Shown here piece after piece: positions 46,422-54,284 of a DNA stretch of 64,000 nucleotides; the stretch's first letter is position 1, and every line of letters starts with the position of its first letter. This DNA comes from a virus, in the IMG/VR virus record IMGVR_UViG_3300021961_000038, positions 49,407 through 113,406 of that record; one strand, 5' to 3'. A model generated the notes under the pieces. That model had not been told where the DNA came from and searched no databases. It saw only the letters and a list, made by a program, of their open reading frames with translations. The translations under genes and the position numbers were made by a program.

Positions 46422-46681
46422 TAATTTGTCCTTTTGTTTTTATTAAAGGATTTATTCTTCCAATGATTTTTATTGAAAGGCTTTTTTCCTTTATAATTTG
46501 ACCCTTTAACAGGCCAGTTACTTTTGTTATTTAGAAAACTTTGCCATTCAATGCTTTCATTTTTGTACAAGTTGGCTTCATCCCACTTGTAAGCATTAAA
46601 GCGACAAAAGTTTTTAAACTTCTCGAGATCGTTAAAGACCTTAACTACGTCTGGACGTTCTGCAAAATATGACACTGTCAT
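46421..46681 (-). CDS. Unknown 86-residue protein with basic tail
   Basis: The N-terminal half is compact (FAERPDVVKVFNDLEKFKNF). The C-terminal 35 residues are rich in K and N (KGKKPFNKNHWKNKSFNK), suggesting nucleic acid contact. Unknown function; co-transcribed with the glycosyltransferase, sharing one base with its start. Confidence 0.5.
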   Translation of the reverse strand: MTVSYFAERPDVVKVFNDLEKFKNFCRFNAYKWDEANLYKNESIEWQSFLNNKSNWPVKGSNYKGKKPFNKNHWKNKSFNKNKRTN

Positions 46682-46686
46682 CTCCT

Positions 46687-47130
46687 TTAATATTTTGCGT
46701 ATTCAATATGAGCACCATTTTCACCATCTTCGCTGATGTCAATGTGTACTTCTCTATGAGGATATTTTTCACGTATTTTATTATACAAATCATCACTCAT
46801 CATTTCACAACTTTTATAGTCTAAATTTAATGTACCTTCGCTATATAGTTTCTCCATCCATCGTTTAAATTGAATAAATTCGATATCTCTGTCATTGTGT
46901 GTAACAGTGATACCAACCTTGAAATGAAATATGTGTCTGTGAGGATATCCCAAAAACGATACATCATCCCAATCACCTGTTGCCAACTTGGGGTCATCCA
47001 ATGCCGCAGGATACTTGTGGATACCTTCCTTGCGGAACGTAACCCAAATCATTCTCTTTGCAGTATTCATTACTCTCTCGTGTGTATCTTTTTCGAACGC
47101 TTGTTTCATTAAATCATCCATTGTACTCAT
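46687..47130 (-). CDS. QueD / 6-pyruvoyltetrahydropterin synthase-like protein
   Basis: A 147-residue T-fold candidate. Motif GYPHRHIFHFKVGITV (histidines as zinc ligands, beta strand) followed by DIEFIQFKRWMEKL matches the QueD region HGHxFxV...IDFxxLK, and HREVHIDISEDGENGAHIEY resembles the family's C-terminal strand with E as a substrate-binding residue. The match is distant, so confidence is moderate. If correct, it forms 6-carboxytetrahydropterin from the FolE product. The promoter at 47131-47159 overlaps its first codons, so translation may begin at an inner ATG (47121, 47109 or 47070). Confidence 0.68.
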   Translation of the reverse strand: MSTMDDLMKQAFEKDTHERVMNTAKRMIWVTFRKEGIHKYPAALDDPKLATGDWDDVSFLGYPHRHIFHFKVGITVTHNDRDIEFIQFKRWMEKLYSEGTLNLDYKSCEMMSDDLYNKIREKYPHREVHIDISEDGENGAHIEYAKY

Positions 47131-47159
47131 AGTATAGTGCCTTTCTTATTCTTTGTCAA
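47131..47159 (-). promoter_or_regulatory. Sigma-70-like promoter at the QueD-like gene
   Basis: TTGACA (minus strand, 47159-47154), 17 bases, TATACT (47136-47131). It lies in the 3' end of the upstream gene. The -10 is directly before the first ATG, so the message would begin within the annotated start region. Confidence 0.65.
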
Positions 47160-47673
47160 CCGGATTATCGTTGCCATATTTGCTCCAATCCGTGAATTTA
47201 TTTCTGTCCAAAAGGTCATGAACTTGATGAATCCAAACTCCAGGATTGGAATGATTAAAGTCTGAGTCATCAATCTTAATACAAGCATTGTAGCCTAGTT
47301 GATTTACATAGGGTAATTTTACACTTAACAATGGAATAAAGTTGTGTCGTTCACCCATTCCTGTTTCTAGTATCCATTCGTGATACTTAACATCATAATC
47401 AAGTGTTACCATATAATTTGTACCCAAAGACGATTTAGCGTCTAATAATCCTAGTACCAAATCTTCCCATTCTTCTTTTGGAACAAAACTATGATTAGCA
47501 CCAAGATAGATATGATCCACATGGTGGTGTTCTGCTTTAGCAAGAACTTCTTCTAGTGGACGACAACCTACGACAAATAGTGTGTCCATATCATACGCAG
47601 GTGTTTTCTCTACTTCAAAGCCTGTAAAGTAGTTAACATCGTCCCTTACGCCATCTGTATAATCACGCTTCAT
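47146..47673 (-). CDS. Unknown conserved protein between dpdA and the QueD-like gene
   Basis: The 175-residue protein begins MKRDYTDGVRDDVNYFTGFEVE and contains TPAYDMDTLFVVGCRPLEEV, HIYLGANHSF and a C-terminal FNHSNPGVWIHQVHDL. I recall similar proteins near queuosine-type genes in T4-like marine phages, but the function is unknown to me. It has a Rossmann-like beginning (LFVVGC) but no canonical glycine-rich loop. Its place between a transglycosylase and a QueD-like gene makes it a candidate for deazaguanine handling; that is inference. Confidence 0.6.
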   Translation of the reverse strand: MKRDYTDGVRDDVNYFTGFEVEKTPAYDMDTLFVVGCRPLEEVLAKAEHHHVDHIYLGANHSFVPKEEWEDLVLGLLDAKSSLGTNYMVTLDYDVKYHEWILETGMGERHNFIPLLSVKLPYVNQLGYNACIKIDDSDFNHSNPGVWIHQVHDLLDRNKFTDWSKYGNDNPVDKE

Positions 47674-47857
47674 TCTTTAATAGCCTATCAATTTGATCTT
47701 TTATATATAATTTTGTTTTCTTTAGTTTCATTAAAAGAGCCTTATGACCGAAGTCTCTATATAGAGTACGTTCTTTTTCAATTTCGTCAACCTTTTTTGC
47801 ATAGTATTCGTGCTCTTTGGTTAATTTTTTTATTGCTTTGTTTTTTATTTTTGCCAT
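47663..47857 (-). CDS. Small coiled protein, DUF465/YdcH-like
   Basis: The 64-residue helical protein fits the pattern of the YdcH/SlyX-like family: L-x2-E-H-x-Y near residue 14-18 and a second helix with LKKTKLYIKDQIDRLL, where the family has LKKxKLxLKDxI. No function is known for the family. It overlaps the unknown conserved gene by 11 bases and shares its first base with the dpdA stop. Confidence 0.6.
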   Translation of the reverse strand: MAKIKNKAIKKLTKEHEYYAKKVDEIEKERTLYRDFGHKALLMKLKKTKLYIKDQIDRLLKNEA

Positions 47858-49314
47858 TATACCTCCTCAAATAAGTTCGCATATTGCGTACTTGCATTTA
47901 CAGTTTTTTTACCCGTTGCTCCTCTAGTGCCAATAATTGACATCCAGAATCTCGAAAATTCTTCTATAATTGCGTTTGCTTCATCTCTGTTTGATGTTGC
48001 AAATATTGCCTCCACAACATCTCTAAAAAATAACCTGTCAAATGATTCTTCCACAAGCATTGCCGGATAGATTCCTTTATCATATTGTCTGTTTGCTTCT
48101 TGTACTGCATTAATGTGACTCCATACATTATGACCCATTTGGATCGCATATGAAAAACTATCCCAAGATGTTTTTCCTTCTTTACCTATTTTATTTAGGT
48201 CGCCTGGTGCGTATATACAAATATCTTTTGCTTGTAAATTTGCTGTAATAGGACTATCTAAGAAACTTTTATGTTTGCCTTCACGTATAAAAGCAGTACC
48301 AAAATGTGTTGTGTCAGTTGCTAGTGCTTTGTCATCAATACCAGGAACCATTCTGTAAACCCACTTGCTTCTGTCTTGTGTTTCAAGTTCACAATATATT
48401 TGACCATTTGCTGTTGCTAGGAACGGTGAAGCACAGTCAAATGTAATCATAAAATTAGAGTTGTGATACTTGCGTACTGCTCTTTGTACATCAGTTAGCA
48501 AGGTTGCCCATTCTAGTTTACTTGTACCCAAGAAGTGCATTACATCATGCTTACCCTTTTCAAGTAAGCCATCAAAACGTAGTGCTACCAATCTCTTAAG
48601 AACAAGATGCACATCACACATATTCTGACCACCCATTGACCACCCATTAAAGTGTGTGTCTGGATATACTTTAGGATCACAGTAGTCTTTCATCTGCTGA
48701 TACCAATCTTCTGCATCAGCGTGATTTTCACCTTGTAGTACGTTTAGAAACTTACAAGCACCTGTTCTGTGTTTCATAAAATAGTCATTGTTAATGCGTG
48801 TAGCATTAACGGCATCTTGATAGTTGTCAATTCCAGTTGCTTTTGCACCTTCAGGTGAACGTGCCACCCACGCTGGAATATCAAGTATCATACCATAGTC
48901 CATATAAGCGTCCATCCACGCAAGAACTTGTTCACGTTTCTTTTGTGCTTTAGGACAATTAGGATCCTTCCAATCACCTTCCCAAACACCCTTACCAATC
49001 TGGAAACCACCTGAGTCGCCAAGTAACCAACTGTTTTCTCGATCACGTTCACGAATCATAAGTTCTTTAGGTGCGTCTTTATTAATATCTAACTCAGCAT
49101 GACCTGCCGAATATAGTGTCCAATGATATTGAAAGATACCTTTTTGACGGTTGAGCCAATTGAGACCTTCCATGTCGTTATTAGGAAAAGGAATACGACT
49201 TTTATCTACATATTCTTCTCTGCGTTGTTTACCAATAAATGTAGCATAAAAGCCACTCAACGCTGGAAGAAATGTTGCGTAATCTTTTTGTTCTGCTGTT
49301 AGGTCAGTCCTCAA
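47857..49314 (-). CDS. dpdA: DpdA-type DNA 7-deazaguanine transglycosylase (TGT fold)
   Basis: The 485-residue protein is a paralogue of tRNA-guanine transglycosylase. D100-S-G-G-F-Q (LLGDSGGFQIG), D145 (MILDIPAWV), the LQG (193-195), GWSMGG (224-229) and FLGT (261-264) motifs are in order, and TFD293CASP corresponds to the catalytic FDCVLP of TGT. The CxCxxC zinc site of bacterial TGT is not visible, as in known phage DpdA proteins. DpdA exchanges guanine in DNA for a deazaguanine base. The start is a TTG with a good AGGAG site 8 bases before. Co-occurrence with FolE, QueD-like and QueE supports DNA modification. Confidence 0.85.
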   Translation of the reverse strand: MRTDLTAEQKDYATFLPALSGFYATFIGKQRREEYVDKSRIPFPNNDMEGLNWLNRQKGIFQYHWTLYSAGHAELDINKDAPKELMIRERDRENSWLLGDSGGFQIGKGVWEGDWKDPNCPKAQKKREQVLAWMDAYMDYGMILDIPAWVARSPEGAKATGIDNYQDAVNATRINNDYFMKHRTGACKFLNVLQGENHADAEDWYQQMKDYCDPKVYPDTHFNGWSMGGQNMCDVHLVLKRLVALRFDGLLEKGKHDVMHFLGTSKLEWATLLTDVQRAVRKYHNSNFMITFDCASPFLATANGQIYCELETQDRSKWVYRMVPGIDDKALATDTTHFGTAFIREGKHKSFLDSPITANLQAKDICIYAPGDLNKIGKEGKTSWDSFSYAIQMGHNVWSHINAVQEANRQYDKGIYPAMLVEESFDRLFFRDVVEAIFATSNRDEANAIIEEFSRFWMSIIGTRGATGKKTVNASTQYANLFEEV

Positions 49315-49328
49315 CTCACGTTCTCCTG

Positions 49329-50060
49329 TTACTTACTTTGTGCTGGTAAGATATATTCGTATTGTGCTAAACCACTGTCAACTGCGATTTGCATTGCACC
49401 TTGATCTGAAATACGCATTGTCTTATCACCATCTAAGTTTAAAATAGCCATAACCTGTGCTACCGGCCATGCCCATTCATTCTTAAGTTTACCTGGAACT
49501 CCAGTAGCGAAAACAAATTCACCTGCGTGTGTACTTGCATCACCGAATTTAAACTTAACATCATTACCGTCAGCAATTACAGTAAACACAGTTTCTTCTG
49601 CGTTAGCAGTTGCTTGTAATTTAAATCTTTGAATACTTGCAACAGTCGGCGATACTTCAACGTCCCATTGAGCACCTTTAAACTTAACTGTTTTAAGTTT
49701 TTCATTAATAATGTCAGCGTTCATAAAACGATAATCATTTTTAAAGTCACCTGCTTTGTTTTCAAAGTGAATACCTACAGGAACTTCAGCACCATTGCGT
49801 TGTGCTTTAACAACATCAATAGTTGCACCGTCTTTGTATTCTGGACACTTTAAATGGATATCTAGTTTATTTAGATTAGGCATACCAAAGGTACCCTTCA
49901 TCTCCATTTGTGCTGTTTTAGTATTTGCTTGTAGAATAACAGATCGATCCTCTGCCATGCTATCAATACCTGTTTGTGCATCATCACCGTTTACTTTAAC
50001 AATGTTTAAAAAGCCAAGTGCGTGTGTATGTGCTACAATGTCTTGTAATATGTCTTTCAT
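49329..50060 (-). CDS. 45: DNA polymerase sliding clamp gp45-like
   Basis: The 243-residue protein is similar in length to T4 gp45 (228) and sits directly downstream of the family B polymerase gene, the place of a processivity factor in many T4-like marine phages. Motifs are weak, but the ends are suggestive: a first strand/helix (ILQDIVAHTHALGFLNIVKV) and a C-terminal strand (LAQYEYILPAQSK) that fit PCNA-fold clamps. It would form a trimeric ring loaded by gp44/62, not present in this window. Identity rests mainly on context and length. Confidence 0.7.
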   Translation of the reverse strand: MKDILQDIVAHTHALGFLNIVKVNGDDAQTGIDSMAEDRSVILQANTKTAQMEMKGTFGMPNLNKLDIHLKCPEYKDGATIDVVKAQRNGAEVPVGIHFENKAGDFKNDYRFMNADIINEKLKTVKFKGAQWDVEVSPTVASIQRFKLQATANAEETVFTVIADGNDVKFKFGDASTHAGEFVFATGVPGKLKNEWAWPVAQVMAILNLDGDKTMRISDQGAMQIAVDSGLAQYEYILPAQSK

Positions 50061-50087
50061 AGTTTTCTCCGTTCCTTATTACTATTA

Positions 50088-50095
50088 TATTTAGA
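50088..50095 (-). promoter_or_regulatory. T4-late-like octamer candidate before the clamp gene
   Basis: Minus-strand TCTAAATA, one mismatch from the T4 late octamer TATAAATA, in the 38-base gap between the polymerase stop and the clamp start, which also has a GGAG ribosome site. Weak evidence because of AT-rich DNA. Confidence 0.25.
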
Positions 50096-50098
50096 AAA

Positions 50099-52768
50099 TC
50101 ATTCAAAGTCAAATAAATTATTGAATGTATTCTTCTGTTCGGTTGATTTTATATCCCAATCTAGTACTCCAATCAAGTTATCAATCTTGTTATCGATAAT
50201 AACACTTTCCATTTCGTCGTCTGCAAATGGAAGTTCTTGGAACCACTTTGGAATTCTCATTTCATCCACAGGATACGCAACCGAAGTATATCCCATAGGA
50301 TTCTGTTTTAGTTTGCAAACGATAACCTTCATACCGTCAACAATTTGCATACTATAATTGTCACTGTTCATTTCACGCAAAGTATTCCAATTAATACTTG
50401 CTCTTACGTGACCTGGCATATTAACCTTACCTTGCTTTTTAAGTTTGGCAAGATAATCTGTAATGTTGTTTGCACGTTTGGGCGAACCTTTTTCCCAACC
50501 AGGTCGTGCTTTAAATTTTGTTCGGAACTCGCTGATCATATCAAGCACCTGTTCTTCTTGGGCACCTGTTAGCACAGCCAACAACACTTCACTTAGGAAG
50601 TCCTGCATAAACACAGGAGTATCTGATCTCTTAAGATCAAGACCCATTGCTTTTACTTTGCCCGGCTTGCCTTCTTGATCAGTTCTAAATCCTTCAAGAT
50701 CATAAATCAATACAGCATAGCGTTTCTTTGTAATAAACAAACCTTTTGAACCTACTATTTCTCTACCAGCGGCAATAACATCAGTGCTTCTTGATTTTGG
50801 ACAATGAAATGCATCTGACATAAACTGCGGGAAACTTTCATTTGCTTCGTCGCAAATTTGATCATACAATGCTGTTACAGTTTCTTTTGTCCAAGGAATT
50901 TCTCCTTTTTCTATTTCAGGACGTAGGCTTGTGTAAGCACTAAAGTAACAAGAGTCTGTATCACCATATATAATTGCTTTACCTGTGTGATCATATTCAC
51001 CTGTGATAATTTCATTAACTTTACTTGCCATATGTTTTGTAATACGTCTACCTGTTAGAGTTGTACTTTGACCAATTCGTGGATCAAAGAATCTACAACC
51101 AGGATTAAGAATTGCACCATACAAACTATTTAGGTTAATCTTTTTAACAAGTTGTCTTTTATCCCAGAACGCTTCTTCAATTTTGTTGCCGGCATCTTGT
51201 GCTTGTTTCTTTTTAGCCTGCATTTCTTTACGTTCACTGTACCAACGTTCTAGTAGTCCTGGAATAACACCTTCGTGTTCTGTTGTAAGAATAGTACCGT
51301 TAGCAGTTAGCATCCATGGTTGGTTGCTATCAAAAACAAGTCTGTAAACTTCTGCGGCACTCATGGTATCTTCTTCACCATTTTCCCAATCAATTGTTAT
51401 TGCAAGATCTTTGCGTTTATCCATTACCGCATCATATTCTAGCGAACCAAATTTTCCTTCCCACGCCGCCGCAAATGATTTCTTTCTAAGAGTCATTTCG
51501 TTATCAACGTGTTCTTGTGTATAGTTTGGTCTAAGTTGTCCTACGACAGTTGCTGGATCCATGTTCAATGCACGAATAACAGATGGATACAGTGAATTTA
51601 AGTCCATTGATCCAATCCAGTCATGCAATCCTTTTTTAGGATATGCAACATAGGCACCCGCGGCAGGTTCTGAACCTGGTTCTCTGTGTACCCTATTAGG
51701 AACAACAAAGCCACGTCTGTGTGCTTCATTAATGATTGCTTGTTCTGTAACTGCCACAGCACCCATTGTGGTGGGTAGCAAAACTGTGTTTGCGTGGGCA
51801 AGTTCGTTGGCTAAATCAATGAACCTTAGTTTTTTGTCCAACTTGTCCAGTAGTGCAACGTCTTGTCTGTTGTACTCGATGAACGTTCTGAAGTCATTGT
51901 CATAAAGTTGATCGAGCGTACCTTCGTACACAGTTTTTGTTTCGCCAACTTCCATTTCGCCAATAGCGTCAAGTCGATATGTGTGTCTTTCTTCATATGT
52001 GTATTTACGATAAAGTTCAAGACTATCTAAATGCTGTCTGCCTATTAGGTCATAGGTTTCTTGTGTTCTACCAAACTTTTCATATTCACGTTTTTTAGGA
52101 TACTGATCCCACAAGCAGAAACGTCTTGTATCTTCTTTAGAAAGAACTTTTGTAATTCTGTTTACGGTATATGGAATATCGTAACCCTCACTGTTCCAGC
52201 CTGAGATAATATCTGCATCTTTAATTAAGTCCAGAAACGTGTCGAGCATTTCGGCTTCAGTTTGAAAAAGATGCGTATTATCAAATTCTTTGACTTGTTC
52301 TTTCGCTTCATCCATTGTTAGTGTTTTAGGAGGAAGTGCAAGGGTTACTAAACTATCCATCCATTGCAGATGTACTGTTATTGCTGTAATGGGCATGAAA
52401 GCATCTTCCGGAGACGCATAACCACGCAATGGATCAAAGTCTACCTCAATATCGAAAAATGCTTTTTGTAAATTAGGTGCATCCTGACCAAGATAGTTTT
52501 CTTCTAGCAAACGATAGATAGGATTAATGTCTGCTTCGTATAAGCCACGATGTTTATTAATTTTTTGTTCTTTTAGAAAGTCTTTCCACGATTTACAAGT
52601 AACACGTGAACAAGCATCACCTAGTGTGCTTTTAAATTTTCCTCGGGGGTCTTTATAATAAAAAACATAACGAGTTGGAAACTCTCGAAATTCACGTCTA
52701 CCGTTTACACGTTCAACGACTTTGATAATATCTTTGTCTCTGTCCCACAGAGCATCTACGTAACTCAT
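50099..52768 (-). CDS. 43: Family B DNA polymerase gp43
   Basis: The 889-residue enzyme (T4 gp43 has 898) carries the proofreading motifs Exo I (FFDIEVD, near residue 107), Exo II (GWNSEGYDIPY) and Exo III (YNRQDVALLDKL), then palm motif A (MDLNSLYPSVIR), motif B (KKINLNSLYGAIL) and motif C (IYGDTDSCYF). It is the replicative polymerase and should work with gp45 and RNase H encoded nearby. A sigma-70-like promoter and two hairpins in the leader (52781-52827) suggest autogenous control, as in T4. An AGGAG site lies before the ATG. Confidence 0.96.
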   Translation of the reverse strand: MSYVDALWDRDKDIIKVVERVNGRREFREFPTRYVFYYKDPRGKFKSTLGDACSRVTCKSWKDFLKEQKINKHRGLYEADINPIYRLLEENYLGQDAPNLQKAFFDIEVDFDPLRGYASPEDAFMPITAITVHLQWMDSLVTLALPPKTLTMDEAKEQVKEFDNTHLFQTEAEMLDTFLDLIKDADIISGWNSEGYDIPYTVNRITKVLSKEDTRRFCLWDQYPKKREYEKFGRTQETYDLIGRQHLDSLELYRKYTYEERHTYRLDAIGEMEVGETKTVYEGTLDQLYDNDFRTFIEYNRQDVALLDKLDKKLRFIDLANELAHANTVLLPTTMGAVAVTEQAIINEAHRRGFVVPNRVHREPGSEPAAGAYVAYPKKGLHDWIGSMDLNSLYPSVIRALNMDPATVVGQLRPNYTQEHVDNEMTLRKKSFAAAWEGKFGSLEYDAVMDKRKDLAITIDWENGEEDTMSAAEVYRLVFDSNQPWMLTANGTILTTEHEGVIPGLLERWYSERKEMQAKKKQAQDAGNKIEEAFWDKRQLVKKINLNSLYGAILNPGCRFFDPRIGQSTTLTGRRITKHMASKVNEIITGEYDHTGKAIIYGDTDSCYFSAYTSLRPEIEKGEIPWTKETVTALYDQICDEANESFPQFMSDAFHCPKSRSTDVIAAGREIVGSKGLFITKKRYAVLIYDLEGFRTDQEGKPGKVKAMGLDLKRSDTPVFMQDFLSEVLLAVLTGAQEEQVLDMISEFRTKFKARPGWEKGSPKRANNITDYLAKLKKQGKVNMPGHVRASINWNTLREMNSDNYSMQIVDGMKVIVCKLKQNPMGYTSVAYPVDEMRIPKWFQELPFADDEMESVIIDNKIDNLIGVLDWDIKSTEQKNTFNNLFDFE

Positions 52769-52780
52769 TTTTTCTCCTGT

Positions 52781-52827
52781 TTGTCACTTTCGGCTGACAA
52801 TACCCAATTAAGTCGTTTTTGGCCGAC
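52781..52827 (-). promoter_or_regulatory. Tandem RNA hairpins in the gp43 leader, candidate translational operator
   Basis: On the minus strand TTGTCA-GCCGAAAG-TGACAA (52800-52781) forms a 6-bp stem with an 8-nt loop, two bases before the AGGAG ribosome site. Just upstream, GTCG-GCCAAAAA-CGAC (52827-52812) forms a 4-bp stem, again with an 8-nt loop. The surrounding 18 bases are an imperfect direct repeat (52788-52805 and 52817-52834). In T4, gp43 represses its own translation by binding a hairpin with an 8-nt loop at its ribosome site; a similar role is inferred here. Confidence 0.6.
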
Positions 52828-52845
52828 AACACCCTACTAATAATA

Positions 52846-52874
52846 ATTGTATGCTCTTTACTATTAAAAAGCAA
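52846..52874 (-). promoter_or_regulatory. Sigma-70-like promoter for DNA polymerase gp43
   Basis: TTGCTT (minus strand, 52874-52869), 17 bases, TACAAT (52851-52846). The -35 region GTGTTGCTTTTTA is the same as in the promoter at 63024-63052. Predicted start is near 52840, giving a leader with two hairpins. Confidence 0.65.
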
Positions 52875-52890
52875 CACCTTTTTTCACCAA

Positions 52891-53217
52891 TTAACCTTTA
52901 TAGAGCCTAAAGTATTCATCTGCATTTATAGCCTTGTCATCAATCCAAATATCATAATGAGGTTTTTTAAAGTTTACACTGGTATACTTAACTCCCCACT
53001 CTGTTAATTGCCTTAAAGTTAACTCTTTTTTTGCCTCTAAATTTCCGTTACTCATGCCTCTTGCTGTCCAATAATGTATTTCGTGTCCTTCTTCGTATAA
53101 TTTATTTAAGTAATCTATACGATCCTCAAAAGGTTTTGCGGATTCATATTCGTTTTTTCCTTCGGGTGTAATATTTAGATTACAAATTGTACCGTCAATG
53201 TCAACATAATATCTCAT
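52891..53217 (-). CDS. Small HAD-like hydrolase
   Basis: The first ATG of the frame is at 53229, but the ATG at 53217 overlaps the upstream stop as ATGA and is chosen, giving 108 residues. The N-terminus MRYYVDIDGTICNL provides D6 and D8 (DxDGT); YWTARGMSNGN supplies the threonine of motif II, and KKPHYDIWIDDKA supplies a lysine and the acid pair. These are all HAD motifs, in a short cap-less form. It is probably a phosphatase of small molecules or nucleic acid ends. Confidence 0.8.
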   Translation of the reverse strand: MRYYVDIDGTICNLNITPEGKNEYESAKPFEDRIDYLNKLYEEGHEIHYWTARGMSNGNLEAKKELTLRQLTEWGVKYTSVNFKKPHYDIWIDDKAINADEYFRLYKG

Positions 53218-53426
53218 GGTAGTTTCCATTCCATTTCTTCCTCGAGTGCATATCTGGCACCCTCAATATAGTCTTTATCTTCTTCAGATAAAACACTCCA
53301 AAATTTTGTTACATTTGATATTTGATTTTCTACTACTTCAGGATCTGTTAAATGAAGATTGCCCTCCATCATTTTTTGTAAAACATCCATTCGTAGTTTA
53401 ATTTTTTCTTTTAACATTACCACCAC
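53214..53426 (-). CDS. Unknown 70-residue protein
   Basis: A small, mostly helical acidic protein (VLSEEDKDYIEGARYALEEE). It overlaps the HAD gene by 4 bases and the membrane protein gene by 10. No recognised function. Confidence 0.5.
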   Translation of the reverse strand: MVVMLKEKIKLRMDVLQKMMEGNLHLTDPEVVENQISNVTKFWSVLSEEDKDYIEGARYALEEEMEWKLP

Positions 53427-53707
53427 CCCATGGCTCTACCAAACCCAAAGATGTGCAAGAATCCAAAGTATGTTGTCATTACCAAAGGCCAACCAGCACC
53501 TCTTCTTACAAATGCAATCACACTAAACACAGCACCTGTAAAACTTACAGGATATATTAAGTGCATTGGAGGATGATCAGCAGTTACAGATATCCAAGTC
53601 ATACTAACAAATACACAAGCACTGGCAATAGTTTCATAATAGAATGCTGTTCTATCGCTGGTATAACTTCTAATCCAAAACTGTTTTACTTTTTCCCAAA
53701 GATTCAT
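53417..53707 (-). CDS. Small membrane protein, copy 1 of a tandem pair
   Basis: A 96-residue protein with about three hydrophobic segments (residues about 24-42, 49-66, 70-90). It shares with the next gene the pattern WIRSY, a conserved YPVSFTG, RRGAGWPLV and the ending FGFGRAMGWW. The N-terminus is amphipathic (LWEKVKQFWIRSY). It is an inner-membrane protein by prediction; function unknown. The two are clearly duplicated. Confidence 0.65.
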   Translation of the reverse strand: MNLWEKVKQFWIRSYTSDRTAFYYETIASACVFVSMTWISVTADHPPMHLIYPVSFTGAVFSVIAFVRRGAGWPLVMTTYFGFLHIFGFGRAMGWW

Positions 53708-53708
53708 A

Positions 53709-53990
53709 TTACCACCACCCTGAGGCTACGCCAAAACCAAATATGTTTACAATACTAAAATAACCAGTTAGCATCATCACCCAAGCCGCACCACGTCTAA
53801 ATGATGCATAGCATTGTGTGATAGATCCTACAAAAAATCCTGGATATACATATAGCATATTTGGATCTTTGGCGTTAAAAGCCAATGTTAAACTTGCTCC
53901 AACTGTGAAGATGAAACTTACAAGTTCAAAACCAAAAGCGACTTTATCTGAATTATAACTATTAATCCAAAAAGATTTAATCGCTTTCAA
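53709..53990 (-). CDS. Small membrane protein, copy 2 of a tandem pair
   Basis: A 93-residue protein homologous to the neighbouring one: N-terminal FWINSYNSDKVAF, three hydrophobic stretches, YPGFFVG, RRGAAWVMM and the ending FGFGVASGWW. It is one base from the copy downstream and 2 bases from the DsbA-like gene. Unknown function; possibly acts on the host membrane. Confidence 0.65.
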   Translation of the reverse strand: MKAIKSFWINSYNSDKVAFGFELVSFIFTVGASLTLAFNAKDPNMLYVYPGFFVGSITQCYASFRRGAAWVMMLTGYFSIVNIFGFGVASGWW

Positions 53991-53992
53991 AA

Positions 53993-54253
53993 TTATTTGT
54001 CCTTACCAACAGTAACAACAATAGTTTCAAGGTCGTCAAAGTCGTTATAAACTTCTTGCCAGTTACCTTTATGTGCAACACCAATTGCTTTGTTAATTAA
54101 CGCTGGCTTGACATCCATTTCTTCCGCAATGGCTTTTACAGTGTCTCTAAGACCTTCTTTAAGATCTGCTACTTCCTGCATTACATTAGCACCTTCATTA
54201 ATTACTTGAATTAGTTTTGCTTTTTCTTCAGGACCGAATACTTTTCCGGACAT
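53993..54253 (-). CDS. dsbA: DsbA-like dsDNA-binding protein
   Basis: The 86-residue protein is similar in size and pattern to T4 DsbA, a dsDNA-binding protein that stimulates late transcription (89 residues). Features are a helix with EKAKLIQVINEGANVMQEV, a KAIAEEMDVKPALINKAIGVAHKGN segment that resembles the DNA-contacting part of the T4 protein (NRLLALYHKDN) and an acidic end. It has a strong promoter (54285-54313) and an AAGGAG ribosome site. The name refers to the phage protein, not to the disulfide isomerase. Confidence 0.68.
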   Translation of the reverse strand: MSGKVFGPEEKAKLIQVINEGANVMQEVADLKEGLRDTVKAIAEEMDVKPALINKAIGVAHKGNWQEVYNDFDDLETIVVTVGKDK

Positions 54254-54284
54254 ATTTTTACTCCTTAAGTTTGTATGTTTTTAT

